Source: Plenodomus lindquistii (Eukaryota > Ascomycota > Dothideomycetes > Pleosporales > Leptosphaeriaceae). Taken from it: a DNA stretch of 64,000 bases. Each line of letters opens with the position of its first letter. The first letter of the stretch is position 1. Shown here in pieces: positions 40,615 to 51,171 of this stretch. Where the stretch lies: contig JANUWI010000019.1 in the NCBI GenBank assembly GCA_025504975.1, positions 682,001 to 746,000 of the forward strand, read 5' to 3'. The position numbers and the translations under genes are program-made. The notes below the pieces were generated by a model. It was not told the DNA's origin. It saw only the letters and a list, made by a program, of their open reading frames with translations, and did not search any database.

Positions 40615-43509
40615 TCACTCCTCCCCACCCTGCAACTCCTCCAATCTCCCCAACTGCCTCTTCAACATAACCAACGCCCCCAAACTAACCCTCCTAAGTC
40701 CATCCCTCTCCCCCTCCTCACCCCCTCTCTCACTCCTCTCCACAATCCCCCTCGCGGCCTCCACCGCCTTGTCCAACAACCGCGGCGCACCCTCCACCTT
40801 ACTCCTATACAACCATTGCAATTCACTCTCAAACCCCTCAACCTGATTCGTAAGCGCATGATGGATAAACGCTCGGGCGCGAAAGTACGCGCGTTCAGTG
40901 TATAAAGCACTGCTAAGTTTAGTTTCTGGTGCGGAGCGATGGACGTCGTAGCCTGCTTCGTTGTAGTATGGTTCTTTGACTAGGACTAAGCCTAGTATCG
41001 ATACTAGGACTTGTAACAGCGTGCTTTTACTCGTCCAGCCCTCGCCTTTGGTGTCGGAATGCCATGTACCCAGGAGACTAAGACACACCTTGCCGTCTTC
41101 GTATAGATTTGGGTTTACGGGGCCTTCGCCGCGAGTCCAGCTGTGGAAGAAGACGGAGGGTGGAGCGGCGGGGTAGGTGGAGGGGAGGTGGACGTCGATT
41201 AGGAAGGGGGCGTATTCGTAGGGTGTGTCGGCTGGGCCGATAATGAGGATGCGGAGGAGATCGAGGCGCGATTCCCAGGTTCGGACGTAGATGTAGGGGG
41301 GGAGGGAGGAGGAGAGGATGCGGTGTTCTTTTGCGACGCGGCGGATTAGTGTGGGGGAGGCGGTGGAGGGAGACATGAGGTAGTGGTGTGAGGATGGGGC
41401 GGTGGTATCGAGGATGGCGAAGGGAGCGGGTGGGTCCGTTAGCGAGGGCGCTTGTGCGGTCGCGGATTTTGTGGCTTCAGTTGTCGGTGTGCCGGTGGCC
41501 ATGACGTCGGACTGAGAAGGCTGGTCGGGCTTGGAGGGCGGCGATTTACTTTCTGGGGTTGTCTTGGTGGTGTCGACTTCGTTGGGATCTATGAGATCTG
41601 GCATTGACTCATCGTCGTCATCGTCATCGTCGTCATCTTCTTCCGCTTCTTCATCTTCTGTCGACCAGTCGCCTTCATCTCCTGCCATAGCTTCACCATC
41701 CATGCCTTCATATTCAATCCACATCTCCTCAAAGGAAGCGGTGTCGAAGTCAGAATCGTCGCTGATGGAGTCGCCGTCTAACTCGCCAAGCATCTGCTCA
41801 TCCTCCATATCACTGCTATACGCTAATGTGACCCCTTCATACGAGACCTTGACATCAATAACTGGTTTGGCGGCGCCCAGGCGCACCGTAAGTTTGCCAT
41901 CTAGACCAAGGTCAATGACCTCGCCAAACCAGTCTGGACCACTAACATTGAGTGGAAGCTCAACACCTTCAATGGCGTTTGGATGTATAAGGACAAAGTC
42001 GCCGCGTCGCCGCGTTAGTGCAGGGAAGGAATAGATGTCGTACAAGCTAACGTCCTCAATGGCTTCGTCAAGTTCGCCTGTGGTTGATGGGCGCAGCAAG
42101 TCTGATCCGAAGAATTCGACAGAGGGATTCTTGAACCAGCGCACAGTCGCTATGCGATCCTTTCCATTGACAGTCTGCACCACGCCAACCTTGGCAGGTT
42201 TTCTGTCGTAGTTTGCGGACGCATCAGTGCCCGTGCGACCTTCTTTTGAAAAGATGACCTCGCCTGGCCAGACTTCATCGTCATCCTCAACGTTGGGATC
42301 TGGTAGAAGCGCGGTGGAGAAATCTTCAGTGACACTCAGATCTTGCCATTGTACTGTGACGCTGCTGTAGGTTTGCATGACCAAAAAGACATTGAGATCG
42401 TATCCCATTGTGTTGGTTCGTTCTATCTTGGTCACCTTACCCCGCGGTTCGCCATTAGCCATGATCTCAGTACCGTCATACTTGACAGCGGCGCCAGTGA
42501 TGTCTTTGAAGCGAACACGGTCGCCCACGGCTACATCGGCTACGTGATACGAGCGATCGATGCCATTGGCGGCAGTAGGTAGAGTATTGGCAGCACTGCC
42601 AGAAGCGTCGTATTTGTAAAAGGACGGGCTCTCGAATTCATCGCGGCCAAGCGTGACTGGGGGCTCATCGGCGTTGAAAGCATTGTTGACAGCTCCGATG
42701 CTCCTTGCCATCCACTGTACGTCGATTTCGGTTGTGCGGACTTCGACGACGATACCGACGGGCTTGACGTTTGGATCAAAGGCACCGAATCGCCAGATGC
42801 CTCGCCGTAGATTGCCCTTTTTCGTTTTGACCTTGTCGCCCACACTAATCCTCTCGGGTGAGGCCTCGGCGTCGTGCTCTAGTTCGCCTGGATCCTCGAC
42901 TACAACGACTGAGTTGTTTGACAGCTTGATGGCCATCTCATCGTACACATTCTCGACACGACCAACCCAGTCTCCGTACACGACCAAAGCGCCTTCTATG
43001 AACTCGTGGACGTTGAGCAGTTCCTCGGTAGGGACCCGCCATATACACTTGTCAAGGGGGGTTGCCGGTGTGAGCTCCGAGCCTTCTAGTCTGGCAGCTG
43101 CGATGAGGGTGCACTCTGCGCCGGTGCCTATCACAGTGCCACTCATGTAATCTTCTGCGTTTCGCTTGACGACATCGCCCACGTACAGTGCGCGGTCGAG
43201 CAGCTGCAGTTTGGCTTCTGTGATCAGCTCCGTCTTGAGGTCTGTCTGCCATGCAACGAGAACGGTGCCGCGTGGGGGTATGCCAGTCTTCATGAATTCG
43301 GCAAAGGCTTCAGCGGGGATGTCGGGGTCGCGCTGGATGTCCTCGCCATAGTCGCGCTGGGGCCGGGGCTGGTGGGAGTCGACATCGCCAAAACAGCGAT
43401 CAATGACGCCGACCGTGGCAGGGTCGGCCTTCAAGCCCACCGTGTCCTCGACGCAGAAGACGGCATTTTGGTCTTGCGGCATTGGGCGTGCAGCCGCGTG
43501 TGTGGTCAT
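40615..43509 (-). CDS. UBE2O-type E2/E3 hybrid ubiquitin-conjugating enzyme
   Basis: Large ubiquitin-conjugating enzyme of 964 residues without an intron, of the UBE2O class that acts as both E2 and E3 on orphan or misassembled proteins. The N-terminal two thirds contain repeated SH3-like beta segments (GDWVGRVENVYDEMAIKL, VGDKVKTKKGNLRRGIWRFG, VGDRVRFKDITG). An acidic run (DDDDDDDDDES) lies before a disordered linker. The C-terminal UBC domain has IIGPADTPYEYAPF, PPSVFFHSW, and NPNLYEDGKVCLSLLGTW with the catalytic Cys near residue 809, then LVKEPYYNEAGYD. The ATG at 43509 gives MTTHAAARPMPQ. A separate upstream frame from 43829 (MSASNIDDDDDDDD) could be an alternative first exon, but no splice pair is evident. 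Confidence 0.9.
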   Translation of the reverse strand: MTTHAAARPMPQDQNAVFCVEDTVGLKADPATVGVIDRCFGDVDSHQPRPQRDYGEDIQRDPDIPAEAFAEFMKTGIPPRGTVLVAWQTDLKTELITEAKLQLLDRALYVGDVVKRNAEDYMSGTVIGTGAECTLIAAARLEGSELTPATPLDKCIWRVPTEELLNVHEFIEGALVVYGDWVGRVENVYDEMAIKLSNNSVVVVEDPGELEHDAEASPERISVGDKVKTKKGNLRRGIWRFGAFDPNVKPVGIVVEVRTTEIDVQWMARSIGAVNNAFNADEPPVTLGRDEFESPSFYKYDASGSAANTLPTAANGIDRSYHVADVAVGDRVRFKDITGAAVKYDGTEIMANGEPRGKVTKIERTNTMGYDLNVFLVMQTYSSVTVQWQDLSVTEDFSTALLPDPNVEDDDEVWPGEVIFSKEGRTGTDASANYDRKPAKVGVVQTVNGKDRIATVRWFKNPSVEFFGSDLLRPSTTGELDEAIEDVSLYDIYSFPALTRRRGDFVLIHPNAIEGVELPLNVSGPDWFGEVIDLGLDGKLTVRLGAAKPVIDVKVSYEGVTLAYSSDMEDEQMLGELDGDSISDDSDFDTASFEEMWIEYEGMDGEAMAGDEGDWSTEDEEAEEDDDDDDDDDESMPDLIDPNEVDTTKTTPESKSPPSKPDQPSQSDVMATGTPTTEATKSATAQAPSLTDPPAPFAILDTTAPSSHHYLMSPSTASPTLIRRVAKEHRILSSSLPPYIYVRTWESRLDLLRILIIGPADTPYEYAPFLIDVHLPSTYPAAPPSVFFHSWTRGEGPVNPNLYEDGKVCLSLLGTWHSDTKGEGWTSKSTLLQVLVSILGLVLVKEPYYNEAGYDVHRSAPETKLSSALYTERAYFRARAFIHHALTNQVEGFESELQWLYRSKVEGAPRLLDKAVEAARGIVERSERGGEEGERDGLRRVSLGALVMLKRQLGRLEELQGGEE

Positions 43510-44040
43510 GTGGTCCCGTGGTCCCGGCTTTCGGGTGGAGTTTGTTCCGACGTTCCAAAGGAAGAAGGCGCAATGGCGCTGAGGGGCGGATTGTATGGCA
43601 GGTAGCGAAAGGGAAGTGGCTGCGGTTGCGGCGGCGGCGGCGAGAATTGCGCAGACGGCGGGCTTGCGGTGGGTTGGATGAGTAAGCGGGCCTGGAAGAG
43701 AGCGGACAGGAAGCGTTCGACGGCCGGGGGCGGTGGATGGCTGTTGTGAATGTCGTCGGGCGCAGTCGGGGGCGTGTTGGCGGCGGCGTCGTCGTCGTCG
43801 TCGTCGTCGTCGATGTTGCTAGCAGACATGGCGTCGAGGCTGCAGGCAAAAGGCGGGCATGTGGAGAGCCCGCCAAGAAAAGGCGCACAGGGATCAGCGG
43901 CGCGTTCCTGGCCACGACACCTCCGTCTGAACTCCGCAATGCCGACTCCACTTCAGACGACGACATGCCAACCATGGATGACGCCAAATAATGGCTTCTC
44001 CCCCACAACACCATAAGAAACGAACAACAATCACTTCACA
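43510..44040. promoter_or_regulatory. Divergent promoter region, UBE2O-type gene and COG8
   Basis: This 531-bp spacer lies between two divergent housekeeping genes. It holds a GTC/GAC trinucleotide run (43790-43812) that encodes an Asp tract on the minus strand. The minus frame 43506-43829 begins with a real ATG and might be a missed N-terminal exon. Confidence 0.4.
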
Positions 44041-45528
44041 ATGGCAGACCCCCTATATGAACTGCTCGTTCCCTACTTTGACGCCCACGATGCCCAAAAC
44101 CGGCCCTCGCCCACCGACACCAGCACCAACACCTATCTCGCCCGCCTCACCACCCTGCCCCTCGCCGCCCTCACATCTTCAGAGCAACAGTCGCTCTCCC
44201 AAAGCGCGCAATCCATCCTGCGCTCCCTCCAAGCCCTCTCCAAACGCTCGCACAAACCCATCATCTCCTCGGCCGACCACCTTCTCCACCTGCGCAACAC
44301 ACTCCCCCAAATCGGCCAAGATGCCGCCTCCATCCAAGCCGAACTCCCCGCTCTCGAATCCGCCGCGCAAACCTTTTCCCAGAAATACAGCAGAGGCGCC
44401 GACAACGCTATCCTCGACCGGCGGCGCAAAGCAATGCTGCTCTCGCGAAACATAGACCGCGTGTCCGACGTGCTCGACTTGCCCACCCTCCTCTCCTCTG
44501 CCATCTCCTCCTCCACCGCTGCCGCCCAAGCCAACACCTCGGTCGCATCCTCAAATGCAAACTACGCCTCAGCTCTTGACCTCCACGCGCACATCAAGCG
44601 CCTGCACACGCTCTACCCAAACTCAGATCTCATCTCCTCCCTTGCGTCTCAAGCAGAGCAAGAAATGAAGACCATGACCACAAACCTCATTTCCTCCCTC
44701 CAATCCCAATCCATCAAACTCGCAGGCGCAATGCGCACAATAGGCTGGCTCCGCCGCGTAGCCCCCGAGCTCGACGAATCCTGGTCAACAAAGCAATCCG
44801 GCATCGGCAGCGGCGAAGGCACTCTCGGCGCCCTCTTCCTCGTCTCGCGCCTCGCATCCCTAGAACTCATGCTCGCTGCCCTCGATCCCCTACGCGAGCT
44901 CGCAGACCACGAGACCGAGAAGCGACATTCGCAGCGAGGAAAACCCGATGCAGCGTGGTCGAGCGGCCACCAAACGGAAAAATACCTAAAGAAATACCTC
45001 GAAGTCTTTCGTGAACAGAGCTTCGCGATTATAAGCATGTACAAGAGCATTTTCCCCTCCGCCTTGCCCGCGCCCGGCTCGACAGAGGAAACCGCACCGA
45101 GTGTCAAATCTGTGGGCGCAAAGGACGCGAACGCCTTGCAACCGATCCCCTCAGCTTTATCCACCTTCCCATCCCACCTCATAGACATGCTCTTCGAAAC
45201 CCTGCACGCCTACCTCCCCAACATCCAGGACCGCTCATCACGCGACTCCCTACTCACACAAGTTCTCTACGCAGCTGGAAGTCTCGGCAGACTAGGCGGC
45301 GATTTTAGTCTCATGATTGCGGTGCTAGAAGAAGAGCTAAGAGCGGAATTGGAGGAAGTACATGGAAGCGCAAGGGAAGAGGAAAAGGAAACAGAAGAAT
45401 GGGTAGAAGTCATGAAGAAACACCGTGTTCAGGCGTCGAGGCTGGAATTGTTGGCGTCGGGTGTGGGGACGGGACGCGCGGCTCTGGGTGGTGTGGGTGA
45501 TAGGGTGGCGAGTCCGCCGGTACGATAG
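44041..45528 (+). CDS. COG8: Conserved oligomeric Golgi complex subunit 8 (Dor1-like)
   Basis: Subunit of the COG tethering complex that organises retrograde vesicle traffic within the Golgi. Intronless, 495 residues. The N-terminal order is typical of fungal COG8/Dor1: MADPLYELLVPYF, LARLTTLPLAAL, SILRSLQALSKRSHKPII, then a coiled-coil segment, RRKAMLLSRNIDRVSDVLDLPTLL in segments, YASALDLHAHIKRLHTLYP, SLQSQSIKLAGAMRTIGWLRR, FREQSFAIISMYKSIFPSALP and SSRDSLLTQVLYAAGSLGRLGGDF. The C-terminus is a short Glu-rich helix with a variable tail. Strong C-ending codon preference. Opposite strand to the UBE2O gene. Confidence 0.9.
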   Translation: MADPLYELLVPYFDAHDAQNRPSPTDTSTNTYLARLTTLPLAALTSSEQQSLSQSAQSILRSLQALSKRSHKPIISSADHLLHLRNTLPQIGQDAASIQAELPALESAAQTFSQKYSRGADNAILDRRRKAMLLSRNIDRVSDVLDLPTLLSSAISSSTAAAQANTSVASSNANYASALDLHAHIKRLHTLYPNSDLISSLASQAEQEMKTMTTNLISSLQSQSIKLAGAMRTIGWLRRVAPELDESWSTKQSGIGSGEGTLGALFLVSRLASLELMLAALDPLRELADHETEKRHSQRGKPDAAWSSGHQTEKYLKKYLEVFREQSFAIISMYKSIFPSALPAPGSTEETAPSVKSVGAKDANALQPIPSALSTFPSHLIDMLFETLHAYLPNIQDRSSRDSLLTQVLYAAGSLGRLGGDFSLMIAVLEEELRAELEEVHGSAREEEKETEEWVEVMKKHRVQASRLELLASGVGTGRAALGGVGDRVASPPVR

Positions 45529-46231
45529 TGTAGTGTGGTATAACAGGCAGCTAGCATTTAGAATTCAATCAATGATACCCCCAGCATCGAGATGGAACGT
45601 AGCTCCGCACGTCGGGATGCCCACATTTCAAACCGATAAATCGATCAGCAAAACGAGGATAACCGCCGTCATCCCCAGACCATGCATCCAAGACGAATCT
45701 ACAACCCTACCCCATGATACCGCTCCCATCTTCCAAAACCTGCAAAACAAAAGACACGTATCTCACCTCCACCCCTACACCCACACCTACCCTGTCCCCC
45801 CTCCATCTCTCCTTCATCCTGATACAACCCCATCAATGGAATCGCGAAGACTCGTGGGGCCTCATCGCGCGGATAGTGAGAGGATGGGGAGAGAAGCCAT
45901 CAAGAGAACAGCCACGCCAAGCAGTTCACGAGAAAAGTCAGTATTCAGATGTTGAGGGCAGGGACGTTAGATTCTCTAGTACCAAGGTATGTAGACAGCC
46001 AGCTGTTAGTTGGGTAGCATATCATATTCCGATTGTCCGGTATGGCCGATGATTTTTTTTTTGGTTCTTGTATAGAGACTTGTCTGATCTGGTGTACCAT
46101 GTGGTTTAAGCTCGTCATCTTACCTGCGCGTTGGCGCGATTGCTTCCGTATGGGGAACAGCTATCGAGATGAGGATAAAACGAGCTGGTTGAACTACTCC
46201 TTTGGCCGGGCAGGCGAGCAGAAGCCCTCCC
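45529..46231. other. Intergenic, convergent 3' ends
   Basis: About 700 bp between COG8 (+) and the 2EXR-like gene (-). No feature is supported. Confidence 0.45.
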
Positions 46232-47315
46232 TTAGTGGGTACAAGGCGCGCCAAAGTCTCCCGAGACAGCCCACGACCTGACGCATGTTTCGCAGGTGTA
46301 CCCCAACGCACGCATGAAGCCATCGAGTTTATTCTCAGCCACCTTCACATCTACGATTGTTTGTAAGGCCCTGGTATGAAATGCGTCGACGTGACCTCCT
46401 CTTGCCTTCTCGAGTGCAGCCTGAATTCGCAGATATCTCCAAAGGTGGTGACAGTTCGCCGTACTATAGCTGCCCAGACCCACGCGTAGCTCCCAATCCT
46501 CATACGTAGATGGCCTTAAACACGATTTCGGCTCTTTGCCATGCTCTTGATAGCGAAATGTATAATCACCCATCCAGTGAGTTGGTTTGTATATCCACAG
46601 GTGCGCGAGGTTGTGAGTGCAGTACGGGAACCATGCTATTGGATCGGCGGGGTGTAGAAGCCATTCCAGTTTGAGGCGGTTGGGAAAGGCAACGGCGGTT
46701 GCTGTGAAATCATGTATGAGGTGCTTCTGCCTGAATAGGATGAGTGGAAGTAGATCGAAGGGTTCGGAATGGTTGTTCCAGATGTGATCAACATTCACTA
46801 TGATCCTACAATGCGCGAGGCTGGGCTGTCGGAGGAATATGGAGGCATGGTCCAAACCCTCCTGTATATGCACATGTAGTAGCGTTACCGTAAGGCTTGC
46901 TTGATATAGTGGATCGAACTCTGAGCGGAGTTGACGGCAAGCTTGGGTCAGTCCGAGGCCGAACCTGGACGCTGATGCGTAGTGGGAAGTCTTGCGCTGA
47001 AACCTGGCGATGAAGGGGCGATCGATGAGGGAGGTATGCTTGAGCGAGACGGAGGTGGGGGGAGTGAGGTAGGAGTAGACATGATTACGTAGCTCTGAAT
47101 GTTTGTCAATAGGGATTCGGGTATGCTTCTGGTCACACCAACGCCGACTCACCTCCAGGAAGTGCGAGCAACAGGCTCTCTTGCGAGTGACCGGTCGTCG
47201 TATTGTCACATTTGGCGACGCGATCAGATGATGCGAAGAGGACGAAGAGCATGCTGATGAAAAGCACAAGAGGTGTCACAACCACGACGGTGGTAAGGTC
47301 GATGTTTTGGGACAT
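46232..47315 (-). CDS. Membrane-anchored divergent F-box/2EXR-like protein (copy 7)
   Basis: Exons 47153-47315 and 46232-47094 with a 58-bp phase-1 intron (GTGAGT...TTCAG) at the same codon as the tandem copies; 341 residues. Unlike the others it begins with a hydrophobic segment (VVVVTPLVLFISMLFVLFA, about residues 10-28) before SLLLALPGELRNHVYSYL, predicting an N-terminal membrane anchor. The CxxC is absent, while LGLTQACRQLRSEFDPLY keeps the family core. The C-terminus adds a Cys-containing segment (YTCETCVRSW). It lies 30 kb from the tandem copies and is more diverged, so it is an older paralogue. Confidence 0.8.
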
Positions 47316-48200
47316 GTTTTTGATGGTGCGCGGTGGTTCAAGATTTGTTGCGACCCGCGTACGATATGAGATCAGCGTTCAAGCAAGGTCTGGAGTTCAG
47401 TATCAGTACGCGATTCAGAGTCATGGGTAGAAGTGAACACCCACCTGCAAGTGCCTGGCGTGGACGTGGTCGCGTTATGTTTGTGAGGTGCCCAGTAAGA
47501 TGGAAGCTGCGGGTTGTGTGTAGAACCGACAGCAGTGTTCATCCACCTGCAGAAGAGAATGGTGGCTAAGTATGGAATCGAACGCTGAATAGTCGCGTCG
47601 CGTTGCGGACCCGGCCCAATACTACTAGCGCCACGCTAAGCGTCGATGCGAGTGAAGACGTAGACGCGAGTGCAGAGTATCTTTGATCTCCAGAAAGCAC
47701 TTTCATGACATGAAACACGATCTTATACTGAGGCTCAGAACCTCACCTAGTTCAATTTTCAAGCAACGAGTACACCGTGACGCATCTTGTTGACTCCAAT
47801 GGAGTGTCGAGGCTATTGGTCGTGATTTCAAGACAGCCAGGGCAACACGAAGCAGTAAAATGGTGTCCAATTGTTTCACATAAGACACCCAGCGGGGCCT
47901 CAGCGTGGGTTTCGTGGGCTTCGAAAACAAGACACATGTCACGAGATAGTGGCAAAAGTCGCAGTCAACGGTAGCCTATAGTATGGTGCTGAGATTTGGG
48001 GTGAAGGTGACATACACAGGCCAGACACCGCCGACTCACCGCTCGAGCAAACGACTATTGTGCCGCCCATTTTGATCCGCCCACACTGCAGTTTCTCTCC
48101 CACCTCAATTCTTGCGTTCTTCCCTCTTGCACCCCACTGCTGCCTCGCGACTCCGACACTCACGCGCACGATTGTACCTGGCTCATGCCCAGCCACCACG
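47316..48200. other. Intergenic / divergent promoter region
   Basis: About 885 bp between the 46232-47315 gene (-) and the 48201 gene (+). The 100 bp before 48201 are pyrimidine-rich. No gene is supported. Confidence 0.4.
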
Positions 48201-48926
48201 ATGAACCAATTCCCCGAGGATCTGGTCCGCAAGCACTTTGAGGCCAAGAAAATGTACGACATCAAGATAGCCAAGCTCCAGCCCCGCATATTCCCTTCGG
48301 GGCGCCTGCCCACGCTCAACGACATCTACCTTGGGACTGACAGCACTTACGTTCCCACGGTCCCTGATGACATGCAGCTCAACTACTACTTCGCCAACTT
48401 TGCCGAGCTTGAGCGCCTCAAGTTCCAAGCACACAAGTACGAGCCCGGCGTCCATCATCAGATGGCGATATTCCAGTGGGAACTCGATCAACAGCATTCT
48501 TTTTCCAGCGCGCACGGCGAGATCCGCCTCAACGTCCTCCTCGCTCTTCTCTGTCTCGCCATTCCCACCGAACGCGCCAAGTTGGAGCAGAGCCTGGAGC
48601 GCTTCCTCCGGGTCTTCATCGTAGCCTGGCGCGACATGGCCATGCGCACTCCAGCCAATAACTCCTGGGCGTACAAGGAGTTCGTCGGAAAATACTGGAA
48701 GCACAGCAAGTACGACCTCATCAAGTTCACGAAGCAGCCGCGCGTGCGCATGTCGGCGCTGGTGAGGCAGTTGGAAGCACGTGTTCCGCCCCCGCAGTGC
48801 AACATCGAGGACTTCTGGGAGACTGCGAGATTGAAGAGCGCCGCTGAGCTCGAGGCACACGGCGCAGCTTGGGCCATGCAGGCCATTGTACACCGGGAGA
48901 AGATGGGTGAGACGAAGGACCAGTAG
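48201..48926 (+). CDS. Uncharacterised fungal family protein (paralogue of 57970-59034), ends at in-frame TAG
   Basis: Intronless frame of 241 residues from MNQFPEDLVRKHF. Aligned with the 57970 gene, shared features are RIFPSGRLPTLNDIYLG, IFQWELDQQHSF, EIRLNVLLALLCLAIP, RFLRVFIVAWRDM, YWKHSKYDLIKF and HGAAWAMQAIV. The family is helix-rich with conserved aromatic residues and no catalytic motif I recognise. The frame stops at TAG (48924-48926), but homology to the paralogue's C-terminal third continues in the same frame to 49232, so the product is truncated relative to its paralogue or the stop is bypassed. Confidence 0.72.
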   Translation: MNQFPEDLVRKHFEAKKMYDIKIAKLQPRIFPSGRLPTLNDIYLGTDSTYVPTVPDDMQLNYYFANFAELERLKFQAHKYEPGVHHQMAIFQWELDQQHSFSSAHGEIRLNVLLALLCLAIPTERAKLEQSLERFLRVFIVAWRDMAMRTPANNSWAYKEFVGKYWKHSKYDLIKFTKQPRVRMSALVRQLEARVPPPQCNIEDFWETARLKSAAELEAHGAAWAMQAIVHREKMGETKDQ

Positions 48927-49232
48927 ACTCGTGCTGCTGATGCGGCGATGTCGATGGGGAATGGTGGCTTTGGTGCTGGCTTTGGCAATCTGGCAGTGGG
49001 TGACACGGTTCCGCACTTCCTATGCGAGGAGCTGTTCCAGCAGCCGTTGGTCGTGGCCCTGCTTGAACCCATCCCGGAGAACATCAGCGTGCTGGGGCCA
49101 GAGGATCCGAACCGGGAGATGTGTTGGATGAGGCAGGAGGAGGCGGAGGTATTCCTTACTCGTCTGGTGCAGGGTGGGCAGGAGATGGACGAGTTGGTCA
49201 GCGGAATGTCTTTTCTTCGGGTTGGAATGTAG
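48927..49232 (+). pseudogene. Continuation of the 48201 gene beyond the TAG
   Basis: In frame with 48201-48926: about 100 codons ending at TAG 49230-49232. Patches (GFGAGFGNLAVGDTVPHFLC, MCWMRQEEAEVFLTRLVQ) correspond in position and character to the C-terminal third of the 57970 protein (GMFDSMGVETGVPTYFS, VSWMDPDTAIALVSTDVF). The stop faces a tryptophan of the paralogue (EKW). Confidence 0.6.
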
Positions 49233-50397
49233 CCTTGGAGATGGCCGACCAGGCCCACTGTGTACGCCTAGATGTAGCATAGTATATTGGCAGATGCCAA
49301 TAGCATACTTGAGTCCCTCTGGGCTATCTCATGCTCTCCATTGTTCTTCATAATACGGCTATGTGGTCTTCCTGCTGCGATGAGATAGCGGCACTATGTG
49401 TGGCGAATTTCCAACGAACTAGTTTGGTTGATAGAGGGTCTTAGTGAGAAATGACATAGCAGTCAATGACTGCTATACTCTTGGCTAGCTCACACGCACC
49501 TGTATTGTGCAGATATTCTACACTTTAAGCACCATGATCATACAACATCCCACACGCTTTCTAATCTTAGGCATTGTAGTCCTAATAATGCTGTATCATC
49601 TCACGCAGCCTGTTACATTCCTACGCGAATACCGCAAAGGCAATCAAGATAATGCAAAATGATAGAGACGTCTAAGACACATCCTGATCTGTAAAGGACT
49701 TGGGCAAAAAGATGCAAAAAGAAAGGAGTGCCATCCGCTACTAAGCCGTCCACGGGAACGTCGTTGACTTTTGGCACAGGAACGATTCGAACGGACGTCC
49801 TGGGACAAAGCACATTAGTGCAGACGCCGTAATGCGTCACTTGCCACTTGCACCAACATGCTCTATCTTTGAATCGATGGAGGTATCTCTGAGTATGAGG
49901 TATATATCGTTCACTGCTATCTTGCACTCGGTACTGATAGGCAGAGTCTTGGTCGCCTCGACTGCGCTGGCAGGGTGCCAGGTGGGTGGTGTAGGTGAGG
50001 TCACCCGCCATGGGCGCGGCGTTTGCACAGCAACGGCTGAGGCGGTGATGTCAAAAAAGAGAGATAGAAAAACATGAATAAGACGAGAAAGATGGGGCAT
50101 CACTAAGGCTTTATGAAGATGTTGAGAGTACGACGGCTGTTGACAGCTGTGAATCGGGGGGCGAGAGGGTGTGAAGGAAGGACATACAGTATCTTGAACT
50201 TGCAGACATCGCCCACGTCCATGAACAGCGCATACCGGCTTCTGATTGTTATGTCTGGCTTCCTAGTGACGTATCGTCATTTCCATCGCGATGCTCCAGG
50301 GTGACTGAAGTTGTGATGGCTGTATTCTAAGGGACGTGCGACTTTACATCCCTGACACGAGGCTCGGCTTCGTGTAGGGTCTGAGGCGCGAGATTTT
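49233..50397. other. Intergenic, no gene seen
   Basis: About 1.2 kb with only short motif-free frames. Confidence 0.45.
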
Positions 50398-51171
50398 TCA
50401 GAACAGCAAGATAACAGCGGAAACGCTCACAGAAAATGCGAGAGGAAAGAGGGTACCCTTCACGTGCAGTCCTGATCCCGAACTTTGCGTCGATGATGTA
50501 CCCGTCGCTCCCGCCCCACTCGCGGGTGTCGCAGCCGCAGCAGCAGCTTGACCGTCCACGACTGTCGCAACTGCAAATGCTGTATAGTTCGATCTCAACA
50601 CCTCATGCGGTATTGTCTCGGTCACGACTTCAATCGGTTCAATCGTACCGTCCCGCCCAGTTCCCCTCCAAGACATCGTACAAGTAATTTCGGCTGTCGT
50701 AATCGCACCCTTCCACGTGCAATTACCATCATCAGCCGAAAAATACTCTGGTGTGTCTAGGGTCACGTGCTTCGCCCATGTCTCTGGACCTTGCATAAGT
50801 GTGAATGGGACGCATCTTTCCGGCAATTCCTTCCCAGTGGGCGTGACCTCGTACAGGGCGGTGCTGTCTTCGCGCGATAAACGCGACCGTAGACTAGCAT
50901 AGTACCCCGATAGACTCTCTACTGGACCGATCCCATGCTCGTAGTCATCAGACGGCCAAACATAAGAGGGGGTTGAAATTGTCGAGGTGCTAGTTGTAGG
51001 GAACGGCCCCAACGGGCAGTTGTTGACGAAAGTTGTCGCAGTTGCATCCGAGGACACAAGTGTAAGTGTCGGTTGGGGCCACCAGAGCAGATTCAAGTAA
51101 GTTGTTGACGACTGTGCGATGACGACGGTCGGGAAGAGAAGCGGCGTAAGGATCATAATTTTTGGTGACAT
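50398..51171 (-). CDS. Secreted, probably GPI-anchored surface protein
   Basis: Intronless protein of 257 residues. The N-terminal signal peptide is MSPKIMILTPLLFPTVVIAQ (cleavage near residue 19-20). The ectodomain has Cys residues in NNCPLG, ERCVPF, NGNCTW-like (DGNCTW) and ITCTMSW, and N-glycosylation sequons (NCT, NYT). A Ser/Thr/Ala/Gly-rich stalk follows, and the C-terminus is hydrophobic (LFPLAFSVSVSAVILLF), preceded by a small-residue region that could be a GPI attachment site. This layout is common among ascomycete cell-surface proteins. No enzymatic domain recognised. Confidence 0.8.
   Translation of the reverse strand: MSPKIMILTPLLFPTVVIAQSSTTYLNLLWWPQPTLTLVSSDATATTFVNNCPLGPFPTTSTSTISTPSYVWPSDDYEHGIGPVESLSGYYASLRSRLSREDSTALYEVTPTGKELPERCVPFTLMQGPETWAKHVTLDTPEYFSADDGNCTWKGAITTAEITCTMSWRGTGRDGTIEPIEVVTETIPHEVLRSNYTAFAVATVVDGQAAAAAATPASGAGATGTSSTQSSGSGLHVKGTLFPLAFSVSVSAVILLF

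Noticed and set aside
43400..44014. A 204-codon minus-strand frame overlapping the start of the UBE2O-type gene
   Set aside because: Overlaps the UBE2O coding region in another frame, is Pro/Arg/Thr-rich as expected of an antisense or shifted frame, and has no motif.
48183..49258. Two long minus-strand frames (277 and 256 codons) opposite the 48201 gene
   Set aside because: Mirror frames caused by strong codon bias of the plus-strand gene; the plus-strand frame has a paralogue at 57970, the minus ones do not.
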